This document shows, piece by piece, positions 7,692 to 15,353 of a stretch of DNA of 34,013 bases. The notes under the pieces were generated by a model that saw only the letters and a list, made by a program, of their open reading frames with translations, searched no databases and was not told the DNA's origin. The DNA is from a virus. The position numbers were made by a program, and so were the translations under genes. The stretch is taken from positions 109,967 through 143,979 of the IMG/VR virus record IMGVR_UViG_3300029448_000001. One strand, 5' to 3'. Position 1 is the first letter of the stretch, and each line of letters opens with the position of its first letter.

Positions 7692-7914
7692 TTTTAAAAA
7701 TATCGAAACAAACGAAATCATAGAAAAAGTAATGAAAATTAGTGAGAGGGATAATTTTATCAAAAAAAATCCCTTATATGAACCCGTGATTATAACGGCG
7801 CCAAGTCTAGGTGACCCGATTAGATTAGGTATAAAAAAGCCTGATGCTGGATTCAAAGAAGTACTTCAAAAAGCAAAAGAGGCTCACCCTAAATCGACTA
7901 TCAACACTTGGTAA
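7678..7914 (+). CDS. FmdB-like small protein lacking zinc cysteines
   Basis: A 78-residue protein beginning MPTYNFKNIETNEI, which resembles the start of FmdB-type zinc-ribbon regulators (MPTYEYxC). The CxxC pairs of the ribbon are absent and the protein has no cysteine. The C-terminus (KPDAGFKEVLQKAKEAHPKS then TINTW) is typical of a marine T4-like phage family known to me only as hypothetical. It overlaps the previous gene by 14 bases and precedes phoH. Confidence 0.65.
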   Translation: MPTYNFKNIETNEIIEKVMKISERDNFIKKNPLYEPVIITAPSLGDPIRLGIKKPDAGFKEVLQKAKEAHPKSTINTW

Positions 7915-7941
7915 ACATTAACTTATTTGCAAAGGAGTGAT

Positions 7942-8733
7942 ATGACAACTCATTTTGATACCACTCTTGAGGATTATCCACAGTATGACCACAGATTTTC
8001 AAACGTAATAAAGATGACCAAACGTGAAAGAAGAAAAATACAAAAAGAAAATCAAACAAAAAATCAATTGAAAAATCTTTCGCCTAAACGCACAAATCCT
8101 ATTACATTAAATCAACAGAGGGCATTTGATTACTTTGATAAAAATAAAAATATCTTACTTCATGGTTTAGCAGGAACAGGTAAAACATTTATATCGTTAT
8201 ACCTAGCCCTTGATGAAATATTAAATAGTAATTCTAGAAAAGAAAAAGTAACTATTGTGAGAAGCGTAGTTCCTACAAGAGATATGGGATTTTTACCAGG
8301 AGATAATATAGAGAAGGCTAAAGTTTACGAGCAACCTTATGTTTCTATAATCAATGAATTATTTTATCCTAAACAAGATATTTACGATTTTTTAAAAAAA
8401 CAAGGTGTAATAGAATTTGTAACTACATCTTTCATTAGAGGATTAACTTTGCAAGATACTATTGTAGTGGTTGATGAATGTCAAAATATGTCATATCACG
8501 AATTAGATTCTGTTATTACAAGACTAGGAGAAAACTGTAAAGTTTTATTTTGCGGTGATTTTAGACAAAGTGATTTATATAAACAAAGCGAAAAAGAAGG
8601 ACTTCTTTTATTCATGAAAGTTTTGAATTCTATGCGGTCTTTTAGTTGTGTTGAATTTAATAAAGAAGATATAGTAAGAAGTGAACTTGTAAAAGAATAT
8701 ATACTAAGTAAACTAGAACAGGGAATAATATAA
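7942..8733 (+). CDS. phoH: PhoH-like ATPase
   Basis: A 263-residue protein. ATG 7942 is chosen because AAGGAG (7931-7936) is ideally placed; a TTG at 7927 lies before it. Walker A is GLAGTGKT (75-82), Walker B is VVVDECQN (175-182), and a helicase-like motif III is LFCGDFRQSDL (202-212). RSVVPTRDMGFLPGD (107-121) is the PhoH signature. PhoH proteins are RNA-associated ATPases common in marine phages, where they are often linked with phosphate stress or RNA metabolism, though the phage role is not settled. The first 50 residues are a basic extension. Confidence 0.93.
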   Translation: MTTHFDTTLEDYPQYDHRFSNVIKMTKRERRKIQKENQTKNQLKNLSPKRTNPITLNQQRAFDYFDKNKNILLHGLAGTGKTFISLYLALDEILNSNSRKEKVTIVRSVVPTRDMGFLPGDNIEKAKVYEQPYVSIINELFYPKQDIYDFLKKQGVIEFVTTSFIRGLTLQDTIVVVDECQNMSYHELDSVITRLGENCKVLFCGDFRQSDLYKQSEKEGLLLFMKVLNSMRSFSCVEFNKEDIVRSELVKEYILSKLEQGII

Positions 8734-8736
8734 ATT

Positions 8737-9417
8737 ATGCAAGATTTTTACCATGTAGGAGTTGATTTAAAATATGATGATTTAGAGTCAGAAACTATAA
8801 ATGGCAAAAGGTATTACCTTACTCCTAGTGGTGAAAAATATCCGTCAGTTACCACAGTTACTGGATTGCAAAGTAAGAAGGCAATTATGGATTGGCGTAA
8901 GCGAGTTGGCGAAAAACAAGCAAATAAAATTTCTTCACAAGCATCTGCAAGAGGAACCAAAGTGCATACCCTTTGTGAAAGATATTTGAACAATGAAATA
9001 TATTATAAAGAAGGCTTTACGCCAAATGACCTAGGAATGTTCTATAAAATTAAAACTATATTAGACACAAAAATATCTAATATACATGGACTTGAAATTC
9101 CTCTTTACTCAAATTATTTAAAAGTTGCAGGTAGAGTGGATTGCATTGCAGAATATAATAATAAACTTTCTGTTATTGATTTTAAAACATCAACAAGAGA
9201 AAAGAATGAAAGATATATTCAAAATTATTTTATGCAAACTTCAGCTTACGCTGTAATGTATGAAGAACTTACTAGAATACCAATTACAAATTTGGTTGTA
9301 ATAATTGCTGTACAGGAAGGAAATTCTCAAGTTTTTACTAAAAAGCGAGATGATTATATAGATGATTTTATTTCTTACAGAAATTTGTTTGACGAACTAT
9401 ATACAGAACATATATAA
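8737..9417 (+). CDS. PD-(D/E)XK nuclease (RecB/Cas4-type exonuclease)
   Basis: A 226-residue protein. The active-site order of the PDDEXK_1 fold is visible: RGTKVHTLCE with His77, Glu120 in GLEIPLY, AGRVDCIAEY with Asp135, then VIDFKTS with Asp148 and Lys150, and QTSAYAVMYEE with Gln167 and Tyr171. The QxxxY motif is typical of RecB-like and lambda-exonuclease-like enzymes. There are no 4Fe-4S cysteines, unlike Cas4. It probably degrades or processes DNA ends in recombination or host DNA breakdown. It ends just before the tmRNA acceptor piece, so it may share its transcript. Confidence 0.85.
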   Translation: MQDFYHVGVDLKYDDLESETINGKRYYLTPSGEKYPSVTTVTGLQSKKAIMDWRKRVGEKQANKISSQASARGTKVHTLCERYLNNEIYYKEGFTPNDLGMFYKIKTILDTKISNIHGLEIPLYSNYLKVAGRVDCIAEYNNKLSVIDFKTSTREKNERYIQNYFMQTSAYAVMYEELTRIPITNLVVIIAVQEGNSQVFTKKRDDYIDDFISYRNLFDELYTEHI

Positions 9418-9419
9418 TA

Positions 9420-9515
9420 TAAGAATAATCGTATGAATAGTATTGTAATTATGCTATTTGTTACGTTTTATGAAAGTTGTTTTGGACGTGGGTTCAATTC
9501 CCACCACCTCCACCA
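9420..9515 (+). ncRNA. ssrA: tmRNA acceptor piece (3' half of a two-piece tmRNA)
   Basis: This ends in a tRNA-like 3' half: T stem GUGGG (9488-9492), T loop UUCAAUU, CCCAC (9500-9504), acceptor strand CACCUCC (9505-9511) and an encoded ACCA (9512-9515). CACCUCC pairs perfectly, with one G-U, with GGGGGUG at 9969-9975, over 450 bases downstream. GUUGUUUU (9476-9483) can pair with AGAAUAAU (9989-9996) as helix P2. UUUUGGACGUGGGUUCAA resembles the E. coli tmRNA 3' end. A 7-bp hairpin (9437-9443 with 9451-9457, loop UGUAAUU) lies upstream. The 5' end near 9420 is estimated. In permuted tmRNAs this piece is transcribed before the coding piece, as here. Confidence 0.9.
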
Positions 9516-9527
9516 GTTAGGAAAGAT

Positions 9528-9995
9528 ATGTACGAATATAATTGTAAAATAGTTAGAGTTGTTGATGGCGATACAGTTGATGTTGACATTGATTTAGGAT
9601 TCGGTCTTTGGATTCATAATGAAAGAATACGATTGTATGGTATAGACACTCCTGAGTCTAGAACTAGAGACTTAGTGGAAAAGAAATATGGACTATTTGC
9701 AAAAGAATTTGTACAGTCTCATTTGCCTGTAGGTAGTATCGCAACACTAAGAACGCAAAAAGATAAGGCAGGTAAGTTTGGTCGTGTATTAGGTGAATTT
9801 ATGTTAAGAGAGTCAACGTCAGATTTGACGGGGCTTATCAAAATAGAAACACTTAATCAGTTAATGATTCATTTTCATATTGGTGTTGCATACCATGGGC
9901 AATCTAAAGATTTAATAGAAGATGAGCATAGAAGGAATAGAGATTTAGTTGATTTAAATTGTTTAAATGGGGGTGTACAGGTTTCGACAGAATAA
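9528..9995 (+). CDS. Staphylococcal-nuclease-like nuclease lying between the tmRNA pieces
   Basis: A 155-residue protein. ATG 9528 has AGGAAA at 9519-9524; the frame is open further upstream but that part is tmRNA. All SNase active-site residues are seen: Asp15 in VVDGDTV, Arg35, Asp40 and Glu43 in RIRLYGIDTPE, and Arg86 in KFGRVLGE. There is no signal peptide, so it should act in the cytoplasm, perhaps in host nucleic acid breakdown. The whole gene sits in the intervening segment of the permuted tmRNA. Its last eight codons and stop (9969-9995, residues GGVQVSTE) are exactly the first 27 bases of the tmRNA coding piece, on a codon boundary. Confidence 0.9.
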   Translation: MYEYNCKIVRVVDGDTVDVDIDLGFGLWIHNERIRLYGIDTPESRTRDLVEKKYGLFAKEFVQSHLPVGSIATLRTQKDKAGKFGRVLGEFMLRESTSDLTGLIKIETLNQLMIHFHIGVAYHGQSKDLIEDEHRRNRDLVDLNCLNGGVQVSTE

Positions 9996-10137
9996 TGAGT
10001 AAGAAGAACTTACGATTCGGTAGGCGATGACCGTAAATCAAGCAATTAAAATAGATGCTAATGACGAAGAGTATCTTTTAGCCGCTTAAGGTTAAATGAG
10101 GTTTTGACGATTGAGCCTTATTACCCAATCAATCGTC
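9969..10137 (+). ncRNA. ssrA: tmRNA coding piece (5' half with tag reading frame)
   Basis: It starts with acceptor strand GGGGGUG (9969-9975) and a D-loop-like GGUUUCGAC, as in tmRNA 5' ends (GGAUUCGAC). GUAAG (9999-10003) and CUUAC (10009-10013) form a hairpin. CGGU (10018-10021) with ACCG (10030-10033) and flanking GAUU/AAUC fits pseudoknot 1. AAAAUAG precedes the resume codon GCU 10057-10059. The tag frame to UAA 10087-10089 encodes ANDEEYLLAA, close to E. coli ANDENYALAA and ending in the ClpXP degron-like LAA. A hairpin GACGAUUG/CAAUCGUC (10106-10113 with 10130-10137) follows. No T arm or CCA lies downstream, so the gene is permuted. The 3' end is estimated. Confidence 0.92.
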
Positions 10138-10156
10138 ACTTTAATATGGAGATAGC

Positions 10157-10738
10157 ATGGCAGACGAAACAGGTAAATGTGTATTGAGAAGAATGCATGA
10201 CCACAGATTTGCAACAAGATATTTTGTTGGAGATGGTATAGATATTGGTTCAGGTGAAGATTCCCTAGACAAGTACAAAGAGTTTTTTCCTATGATAAAA
10301 ACAATAAAATCATGGGATTTAGATGATGGCGACGGCCAATTTATGGACGGCGTGAAAGATGAAACATATGACTTTGTTCACTCTAGTCATTGTTTAGAAC
10401 ATTTAAATGATTGTAAAATAGGACTACAGAATTGGATAAGAATTGTAAAAAAGGGTGGGCATTTAGTTTTTGCAATTCCTGATGAAGATTTATATGAGCA
10501 AGGTGTTTTTCCGAGTACGTTCAACGGAGACCACAAATGTACATTTACAATATTAAAAGAAAAGTCTTGGTGTGATAAATCAGTAAATGTTTTTGACTTG
10601 CTTTCAGCACAAAAAAATATTAAAATATGTAAGATAGAGTTATTAGATGCAACATTCAGATATGGTCGTGAGAGATTTGATCAAACATATCATTCTTTTG
10701 GCGACTGTGCAATTGAAATAATTTTACAAAAGGTTTAA
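10157..10738 (+). CDS. SAM-dependent methyltransferase of the glycan cassette
   Basis: A 193-residue class I methyltransferase with GGAG at 10147-10150. Motif I is IDIGSGEDSL, a somewhat degenerate glycine loop. SWDLDDGDGQFM gives the acidic strand-2 end, YDFVHSSHCLEHLND the motif IV region, and VKKGGHLVFAIPDEDLYEQG the following strand and loop. This matches Methyltransf_11-like enzymes that accompany glycosyltransferases in O-antigen and sugar clusters. It is the first gene of the cassette after the tmRNA. It may methylate a sugar or sugar precursor; the substrate is inferred from context only. Confidence 0.8.
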   Translation: MADETGKCVLRRMHDHRFATRYFVGDGIDIGSGEDSLDKYKEFFPMIKTIKSWDLDDGDGQFMDGVKDETYDFVHSSHCLEHLNDCKIGLQNWIRIVKKGGHLVFAIPDEDLYEQGVFPSTFNGDHKCTFTILKEKSWCDKSVNVFDLLSAQKNIKICKIELLDATFRYGRERFDQTYHSFGDCAIEIILQKV

Positions 10739-10739
10739 T

Positions 10740-11402
10740 ATGAAAATTGGTATCGCTAATTCTTATGACTATAGTTATTGTGAATTAGGTAATCACACAT
10801 GGACAGATAATAAAAGAGTATATGCACAAAGACATGGCTATGAGCCACTTTGTAAGATATATGCTAATGATGATATTCCTCATGGGTTTAAAAAACTATT
10901 TTATATCTTAGAAATATTTACTACGCATTCAGACATTGAGTGGGTATGGTTTACAGGTTGTGATTCAATGATAACAAATATGACAATCAAACTTGAAGAT
11001 ATTATTAAAGAACATGCTGATGAAAATACACACTTGATTATATCTAAAGATTATAGAGATATAAATGCCGATAGTTTTTTAATAAAAAATTCAGAAGCAG
11101 GTATAAACTATATTAATTTTATTTGCGACCAACTCGACAAATACAAAAATGATAATTGGGTAGAACAACAAGCAATGATTGACCACGCTACTCAATATTC
11201 CCCTATTATGAGATATGTTCCTCAAAGAACATTTAATTCTTATAATTATGATTTATATCCTGATTGCCCTCCTCCTCACGTTGATAAATTAGGGCATGAT
11301 GGAAATTGGAAGCATGGTGATTTTCTAATTCATTGGCCGGGGTTAAGTTTGCAAAATAGAATATCACTTTACCATCAATACAAAAACTTTATGGTGGAAT
11401 AA
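10740..11402 (+). CDS. GT34-like glycosyltransferase
   Basis: A 220-residue protein similar in layout to the galactosyltransferase GMA12/MNN10 (GT34) group. It starts MKIGIANSYDYSY, then NHTWTDNKRVYAQRHGYEPL, then HGFKKLFYILEIF. WVWFTGCDSMITN (68-80) is the DxD-like metal and sugar-nucleotide site, here reading GCDS instead of DSD. NADSFLIKNSEAG and WVEQQAMID follow in the right order, and HWPGLS near the end carries the late His. It probably transfers a hexose to a glycan. It is shorter than eukaryotic members, which have a membrane anchor. Confidence 0.75.
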   Translation: MKIGIANSYDYSYCELGNHTWTDNKRVYAQRHGYEPLCKIYANDDIPHGFKKLFYILEIFTTHSDIEWVWFTGCDSMITNMTIKLEDIIKEHADENTHLIISKDYRDINADSFLIKNSEAGINYINFICDQLDKYKNDNWVEQQAMIDHATQYSPIMRYVPQRTFNSYNYDLYPDCPPPHVDKLGHDGNWKHGDFLIHWPGLSLQNRISLYHQYKNFMVE

Positions 11403-11468
11403 ATGAAAATTTATCTTTATATATTTTTGATGTCCATAGCACTTGTATTTTTAGTAGCCCTTTGGTAA
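11403..11468 (+). CDS. 21-residue membrane micropeptide in the glycan cassette
   Basis: A frame of 22 codons starts directly after the stop of the previous gene (TAA then ATG) and ends one base before the next ATG. It encodes MKIYLYIFLMSIALVFLV then ALW, a single hydrophobic helix. It occupies the whole gap with no wasted bases, which suggests a real coupled gene, but hydrophobic frames are common in AT-rich DNA. It might anchor or regulate a glycosyltransferase. Confidence 0.45.
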   Translation: MKIYLYIFLMSIALVFLVALW

Positions 11469-11469
11469 A

Positions 11470-12261
11470 ATGAAAAATTTTTCTCATTTTGGAACATTTG
11501 GTGATACAATTTATAGTCTTTGTGTAGTCAAACTTTTAGGTGGCGGTAACATGTACATAAAGTTGGACTACTTAAATTATTTTTGTAGAGAAGTTTTACG
11601 CTGGACTGATGCAGGCCCTGGAGCAGGAAGATATACACAAAAAGATTATGATATGTTAGCACCTTTATTAAAAGCACAAGATTATCTTCATGACGTTGAT
11701 GTTTATAAAGACCAGTCTATTGACGTTGATTTTGAAAATCATTATAGATTTCATTTGATGGGAGATAGATGGAGAGGTAATCAAACAGAATGTTATGCTC
11801 TTACTCAAAACTTAAATATACATGATGAAAAAATCAGCAATGCTTTGATTAGACTTCCATGGTTAAACAATATTGATCCTATCTATCAGCCTGAAAAAAT
11901 TTGTATAAACAGAACCTCTAGGCATCATCATGGAGAAACAGGAGATTCTAAAAAAGTTTATGAGAAGTTTATATCTGATGATTGTTTTTTTGTAGGAACA
12001 GAACAAGAACATACAGATTTCTGTGATGAATTTAAATGTGATGTAAGATATCAAAGAACAAATGATTTATTAGAATTAGCGAGATACATAGAGGGTTGTG
12101 AAATGTTTTTAGGTAATCAAAGTTCTGCTCTAGCAATAGCTATAGGTCTTGGTAAAGATTTAAGATATGAGATAAGAAAAGATTATCAGTCAGAGTATAT
12201 GACAAGTCCACATGGACATGGCGATGTTTGGTTCCCAAGAGATAATATAGGATATTTTTAA
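11470..12261 (+). CDS. GT-B glycosyltransferase-like (heptosyltransferase-type) protein A
   Basis: A 263-residue protein. HFGTFGD (6-12), then IYSLCVVKLLGGGN, is the N-terminal nucleotide-binding style loop seen in ADP-heptose/GT9-like proteins. The C-terminal half has FFVGTEQEHTDFCDEF and LLELARYIEGCEMFLGNQS, the usual donor-site region of GT-B enzymes. The product of 17128-17844 shares both blocks, so the two are paralogues at the two ends of the sugar genes. It likely transfers a sugar to a glycan acceptor. The exact family is inferred from motif pattern only. Confidence 0.65.
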   Translation: MKNFSHFGTFGDTIYSLCVVKLLGGGNMYIKLDYLNYFCREVLRWTDAGPGAGRYTQKDYDMLAPLLKAQDYLHDVDVYKDQSIDVDFENHYRFHLMGDRWRGNQTECYALTQNLNIHDEKISNALIRLPWLNNIDPIYQPEKICINRTSRHHHGETGDSKKVYEKFISDDCFFVGTEQEHTDFCDEFKCDVRYQRTNDLLELARYIEGCEMFLGNQSSALAIAIGLGKDLRYEIRKDYQSEYMTSPHGHGDVWFPRDNIGYF

Positions 12262-13565
12262 TGGATTCAAATTTATTAGATATAGTAAGAAAAAATATAT
12301 TAAAGAAAAATCATGAATGGAAAGCTGGTGAAGATTTAGTTCACTACGCAGGACCATACTTTTTTGAAGATGAGTACATGGCGGCAATTGAATCTTTGTT
12401 AGATGGTTGGCTCGTTATGGGTAAAGCGTGTATAAGATTTGAAAACAAATTCCCAAAACAAATGGGAAGAAAGCACGGTGTTTTAACAAACTCTGGGTCA
12501 AGTTCAAACTTACTAATGATGTCAGCGTTAACATCAAAACGATACACGAACTTTCCAAAAGGCACAAAAGTTCTTATGCCGATTGCAGGTTTTCCGACAA
12601 CACTTAATCCTACAATTCAAGTAGGATTTGAGCCTGTGTTTTTAGATATAGAATTAGATACGTTGAATTTAGATTTGACAAAAGCTGAAGACTTAATTAA
12701 AGAACATGATATCAAAGTCATTACATTTGCTCATGTACTAGGCAATCCTCCGAATATGGACGATGTGATGGCATTAGTAAAGAAATACGACTTAGTTTTG
12801 TTAGAAGATTGTTGTGATGCCTTAGGGTCAACTTATGATGGTAAACCATTAGGAAGTTTTGGCTCTATGGCATCATGTTCATTTTATCCTGCTCATCATA
12901 TGACTATGGGTGAAGGTGGATTTGTAACGTGCGAATCTGAACAATTAGAAATTGTTGTTAGGTCATTTAGAGAATGGGGAAGAGGGTGTTATTGTGTAGG
13001 ACCAAAAGCTAACGTGCTAAAAAATGGAACATGTAAAAAAAGATTTTCAGAATGGATTCCTACAATGACAGGCGAAGTATTTGACCATAAGTATGTTTAT
13101 GATGAAATAGGTTACAATTTAAAACCTATTGATTTGCAGGGTGCAATTGGTCTAGTGCAATTGGAAAGGCTCGGTAAAATTCACGAACTCAGACGAAGAA
13201 ATTATCGGCTTCTTTTCTCAATATACGAAAAGTATGAACAATTTTTCCATTTGCCTAGACCAAGAGCCTTATCAAATCCATCATGGTTTGCTTTCCCTAT
13301 AACGATTCGTGAAGATGCTCCATTTACTAGAACTGATTTAGTAAATTACTTTGAAGACCATAAAATTCAAACAAGACCTTATTTTGCAGGTAATATAATG
13401 CTACAACCTGCATATTCGCATTTAATGAATCCTGAAGATGCTAAAAACAATTTTCCTGTAGCAACGTACACCATGACACATACATACTTTCATGGTACAA
13501 GTCCTGTAATTACACCAGAGCAAATAGAATATATAGGATATGTTTTACAAAAGTTTATGACTTGA
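12261..13565 (+). CDS. RfbH/DdhC-like NDP-4-keto-6-deoxyhexose 3-dehydrase
   Basis: A 434-residue DegT/DnrJ/EryC1-fold protein, the usual RfbH length. Two features separate it from ordinary aminotransferases. The PLP-binding Lys is replaced by His in YPAHHMTMGEGG (His212-213), as in PMP-dependent C3-dehydrases. It also carries the iron-sulfur cysteines GRGCYCVG (243, 245) and Cys258 in NGTCKKRF. Asp183 in LEDCCDALG binds the cofactor pyridine. Known members (E1/DdhC) remove the 3-OH of CDP-4-keto-6-deoxyglucose with help from reductase E3 (DdhD), which is not seen here. It leads directly into the ThDP enzyme gene. Confidence 0.85.
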   Translation: MDSNLLDIVRKNILKKNHEWKAGEDLVHYAGPYFFEDEYMAAIESLLDGWLVMGKACIRFENKFPKQMGRKHGVLTNSGSSSNLLMMSALTSKRYTNFPKGTKVLMPIAGFPTTLNPTIQVGFEPVFLDIELDTLNLDLTKAEDLIKEHDIKVITFAHVLGNPPNMDDVMALVKKYDLVLLEDCCDALGSTYDGKPLGSFGSMASCSFYPAHHMTMGEGGFVTCESEQLEIVVRSFREWGRGCYCVGPKANVLKNGTCKKRFSEWIPTMTGEVFDHKYVYDEIGYNLKPIDLQGAIGLVQLERLGKIHELRRRNYRLLFSIYEKYEQFFHLPRPRALSNPSWFAFPITIREDAPFTRTDLVNYFEDHKIQTRPYFAGNIMLQPAYSHLMNPEDAKNNFPVATYTMTHTYFHGTSPVITPEQIEYIGYVLQKFMT

Positions 13566-13587
13566 TTATTAATAGAAAGGCGGCGAT

Positions 13588-15351
13588 ATGAAAGGTAAAG
13601 AATACATAGCTAAATTTTTAAAAGCTATTAACATAGATAATGTTTTTTTAGTGCAAGGCGGTGCATGTTCTTTTATGGTAGATGCAATTGCAAAAGAAAA
13701 TATAAATTATACATGCTTTCAACATGAACAAGGAGCGGCCATGGCCGCTGATGCTGTTTGGAGAACTACTGATAGAAAAAAAATAGGAGCAACTTTTTGT
13801 ACAAGTGGCCCAGGAGCATCTAATTTAGTAACTGGTATTGCTTGTGGATATTTTGATAGCATACCTAGTTTTCATATTTGTGGGCAAGTCAACGGGAAAG
13901 AAGTAGGGCAGTACAATGGAGCAAAGGTAAGACAAGCTGGCTTTCAACAAATGGATATAGTTAGTATGACTAAAGCGATTACTAATTATGCTGTAGCTGT
14001 TACGAATGGAGAAGAATTAAGACAAGAATTAAAGACATGTTATGAAAAAGCATTTGAGGGTAGAGGCGGTCCTGTTTTAATTGACATTCCTATGGACGTA
14101 CAGACTGATGAAATGGAGAACAGCGAACTTTTATTACCAGAAGTAAGAATGGTAGTATCTTCATCAACTAAAATTGAAGAAATACGAAATAACATATCTG
14201 AATTTTTTAAAGATTCTGAAAGACCTTTAGTAGTTTATGGAGCAGGCGTAGAACTGTCAGGTGTTTCAGAACAACTTAATGAATGGCTAATTGATAATTG
14301 TGTGCCTTTTGTTTCAAGTTGGTCAGCACTTAATTCATTTGAACATTCACTACCTAATTATTATGGACACTTTGGTGTGTATGGCAATCGAGGTGCAAAT
14401 TATATTATTCAAAATGCGAGTAATATTTTGGTCTTAGGGTCAAGACTTGACAACAGGCAACGCTCTGGTAATCCTAAACTATTTGCACCTCACTCTAAGG
14501 TCATGGTTGTTGATATTGATGGAGAAGAATTAGTGAAGTATGATTCGGAATGGAAAAAAGAAATTTTAGATTTAGTCCATCTTCCTAAAGTATTAGAAAA
14601 TTATAAGTTGCCTGAGTATTCTCCAGAGTGGGTAGATTATTTGAAAAATATAAAAGAAGAGTTTTATAATGTCGATATCTCTACTGAACCTAAAAAATAT
14701 AAAAGTTTAAATCCTTATGAAGTTGTGCAGAAGATGAATGAAATTATAGATGATGATGCTATGCTATTTGCTGATGCTGGTGCTAATCATGTATGGGTTT
14801 ATCAAATGTTTAACAGAAGAAAAAATCAACTTCTTACAACATCATCAGGCCATTATGCTATGGGCTACAGTTTGCCTGCATCTATAGGAGCAAAATTAAA
14901 TAATCCTGATAGGCAAGTGATTAGTTTTAATGGTGATGGCGGAATCCAAATGAATATTCAAGAATTACAAACAATGCTTGAGTATGACTTAGGAATTACT
15001 GTTGTTGTATTTAACAATCATGGTTTAGGTATGATAAGACAATTTCAGAATACTTACATGGGGGGCAGACATCATGCTACAGGAAATGGTCAAGGTCCAG
15101 GCAGACCTAATCTTTCGGGTATAGCTACTGCGTATTCTATGGATTATTTAAGAGTTACATCAATTGACCAAGTTAATGAAAATATGTTTAAGCGTGAAAA
15201 TAAAAGATTACTAATCGAATTTGTCATTGATGAAAAAGTTTTAATAGAACCTAAGTTAGAGGGTGGCAGACCAATCAATGACCAGTTTCCGTATGTGAGT
15301 GATGAAGAGTATGCTGAAAATAATAAGTTTGTAAATTATTCTAGAGGTTGA
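13588..15351 (+). CDS. ThDP-dependent acetolactate-synthase/YerE-like enzyme
   Basis: A 587-residue three-domain ThDP enzyme. The N-terminal Pyr domain has QGGACSFMVDAI and the catalytic Glu47 in FQHEQGAAMAAD. The middle domain follows VLIDIPMDVQ. The C-terminal PP domain has NGDGGIQMNIQELQ, with the GDGG...N cofactor and Mg site at 449-456. It matches the acetohydroxyacid synthase family. Next to an RfbH-like dehydrase the closest functional model is YerE, which adds a two-carbon unit from pyruvate to a 3,6-dideoxy-4-keto sugar to build the branched sugar yersiniose. That role is inference from adjacency; a plain acetolactate synthase would be odd in this setting. Confidence 0.85.
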   Translation: MKGKEYIAKFLKAINIDNVFLVQGGACSFMVDAIAKENINYTCFQHEQGAAMAADAVWRTTDRKKIGATFCTSGPGASNLVTGIACGYFDSIPSFHICGQVNGKEVGQYNGAKVRQAGFQQMDIVSMTKAITNYAVAVTNGEELRQELKTCYEKAFEGRGGPVLIDIPMDVQTDEMENSELLLPEVRMVVSSSTKIEEIRNNISEFFKDSERPLVVYGAGVELSGVSEQLNEWLIDNCVPFVSSWSALNSFEHSLPNYYGHFGVYGNRGANYIIQNASNILVLGSRLDNRQRSGNPKLFAPHSKVMVVDIDGEELVKYDSEWKKEILDLVHLPKVLENYKLPEYSPEWVDYLKNIKEEFYNVDISTEPKKYKSLNPYEVVQKMNEIIDDDAMLFADAGANHVWVYQMFNRRKNQLLTTSSGHYAMGYSLPASIGAKLNNPDRQVISFNGDGGIQMNIQELQTMLEYDLGITVVVFNNHGLGMIRQFQNTYMGGRHHATGNGQGPGRPNLSGIATAYSMDYLRVTSIDQVNENMFKRENKRLLIEFVIDEKVLIEPKLEGGRPINDQFPYVSDEEYAENNKFVNYSRG

Positions 15352-15353
15352 TT

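Noticed and set aside
8801-8989. Alternative frame inside the PD-(D/E)XK gene
   Set aside because: The nuclease frame carries all catalytic motifs; this one is a shadow with no RBS.
9480-9515. Ordinary tRNA gene ending in CCA
   Set aside because: Only the T arm and 3' acceptor strand are present. There is no D arm or anticodon arm upstream, and the acceptor strand pairs with 9969-9975 instead.
9477-9527. Upstream extension of the SNase-like frame (starting FWTWVQFPPPPP)
   Set aside because: These bases are the T arm, acceptor strand and CCA end of the tmRNA; the RBS and SNase similarity begin at ATG 9528.
13588-15351. Plain branched-chain amino acid acetolactate synthase
   Set aside because: It is flanked by NDP-sugar genes, with no small subunit or ilv genes; a sugar-modifying acyloin enzyme fits better.
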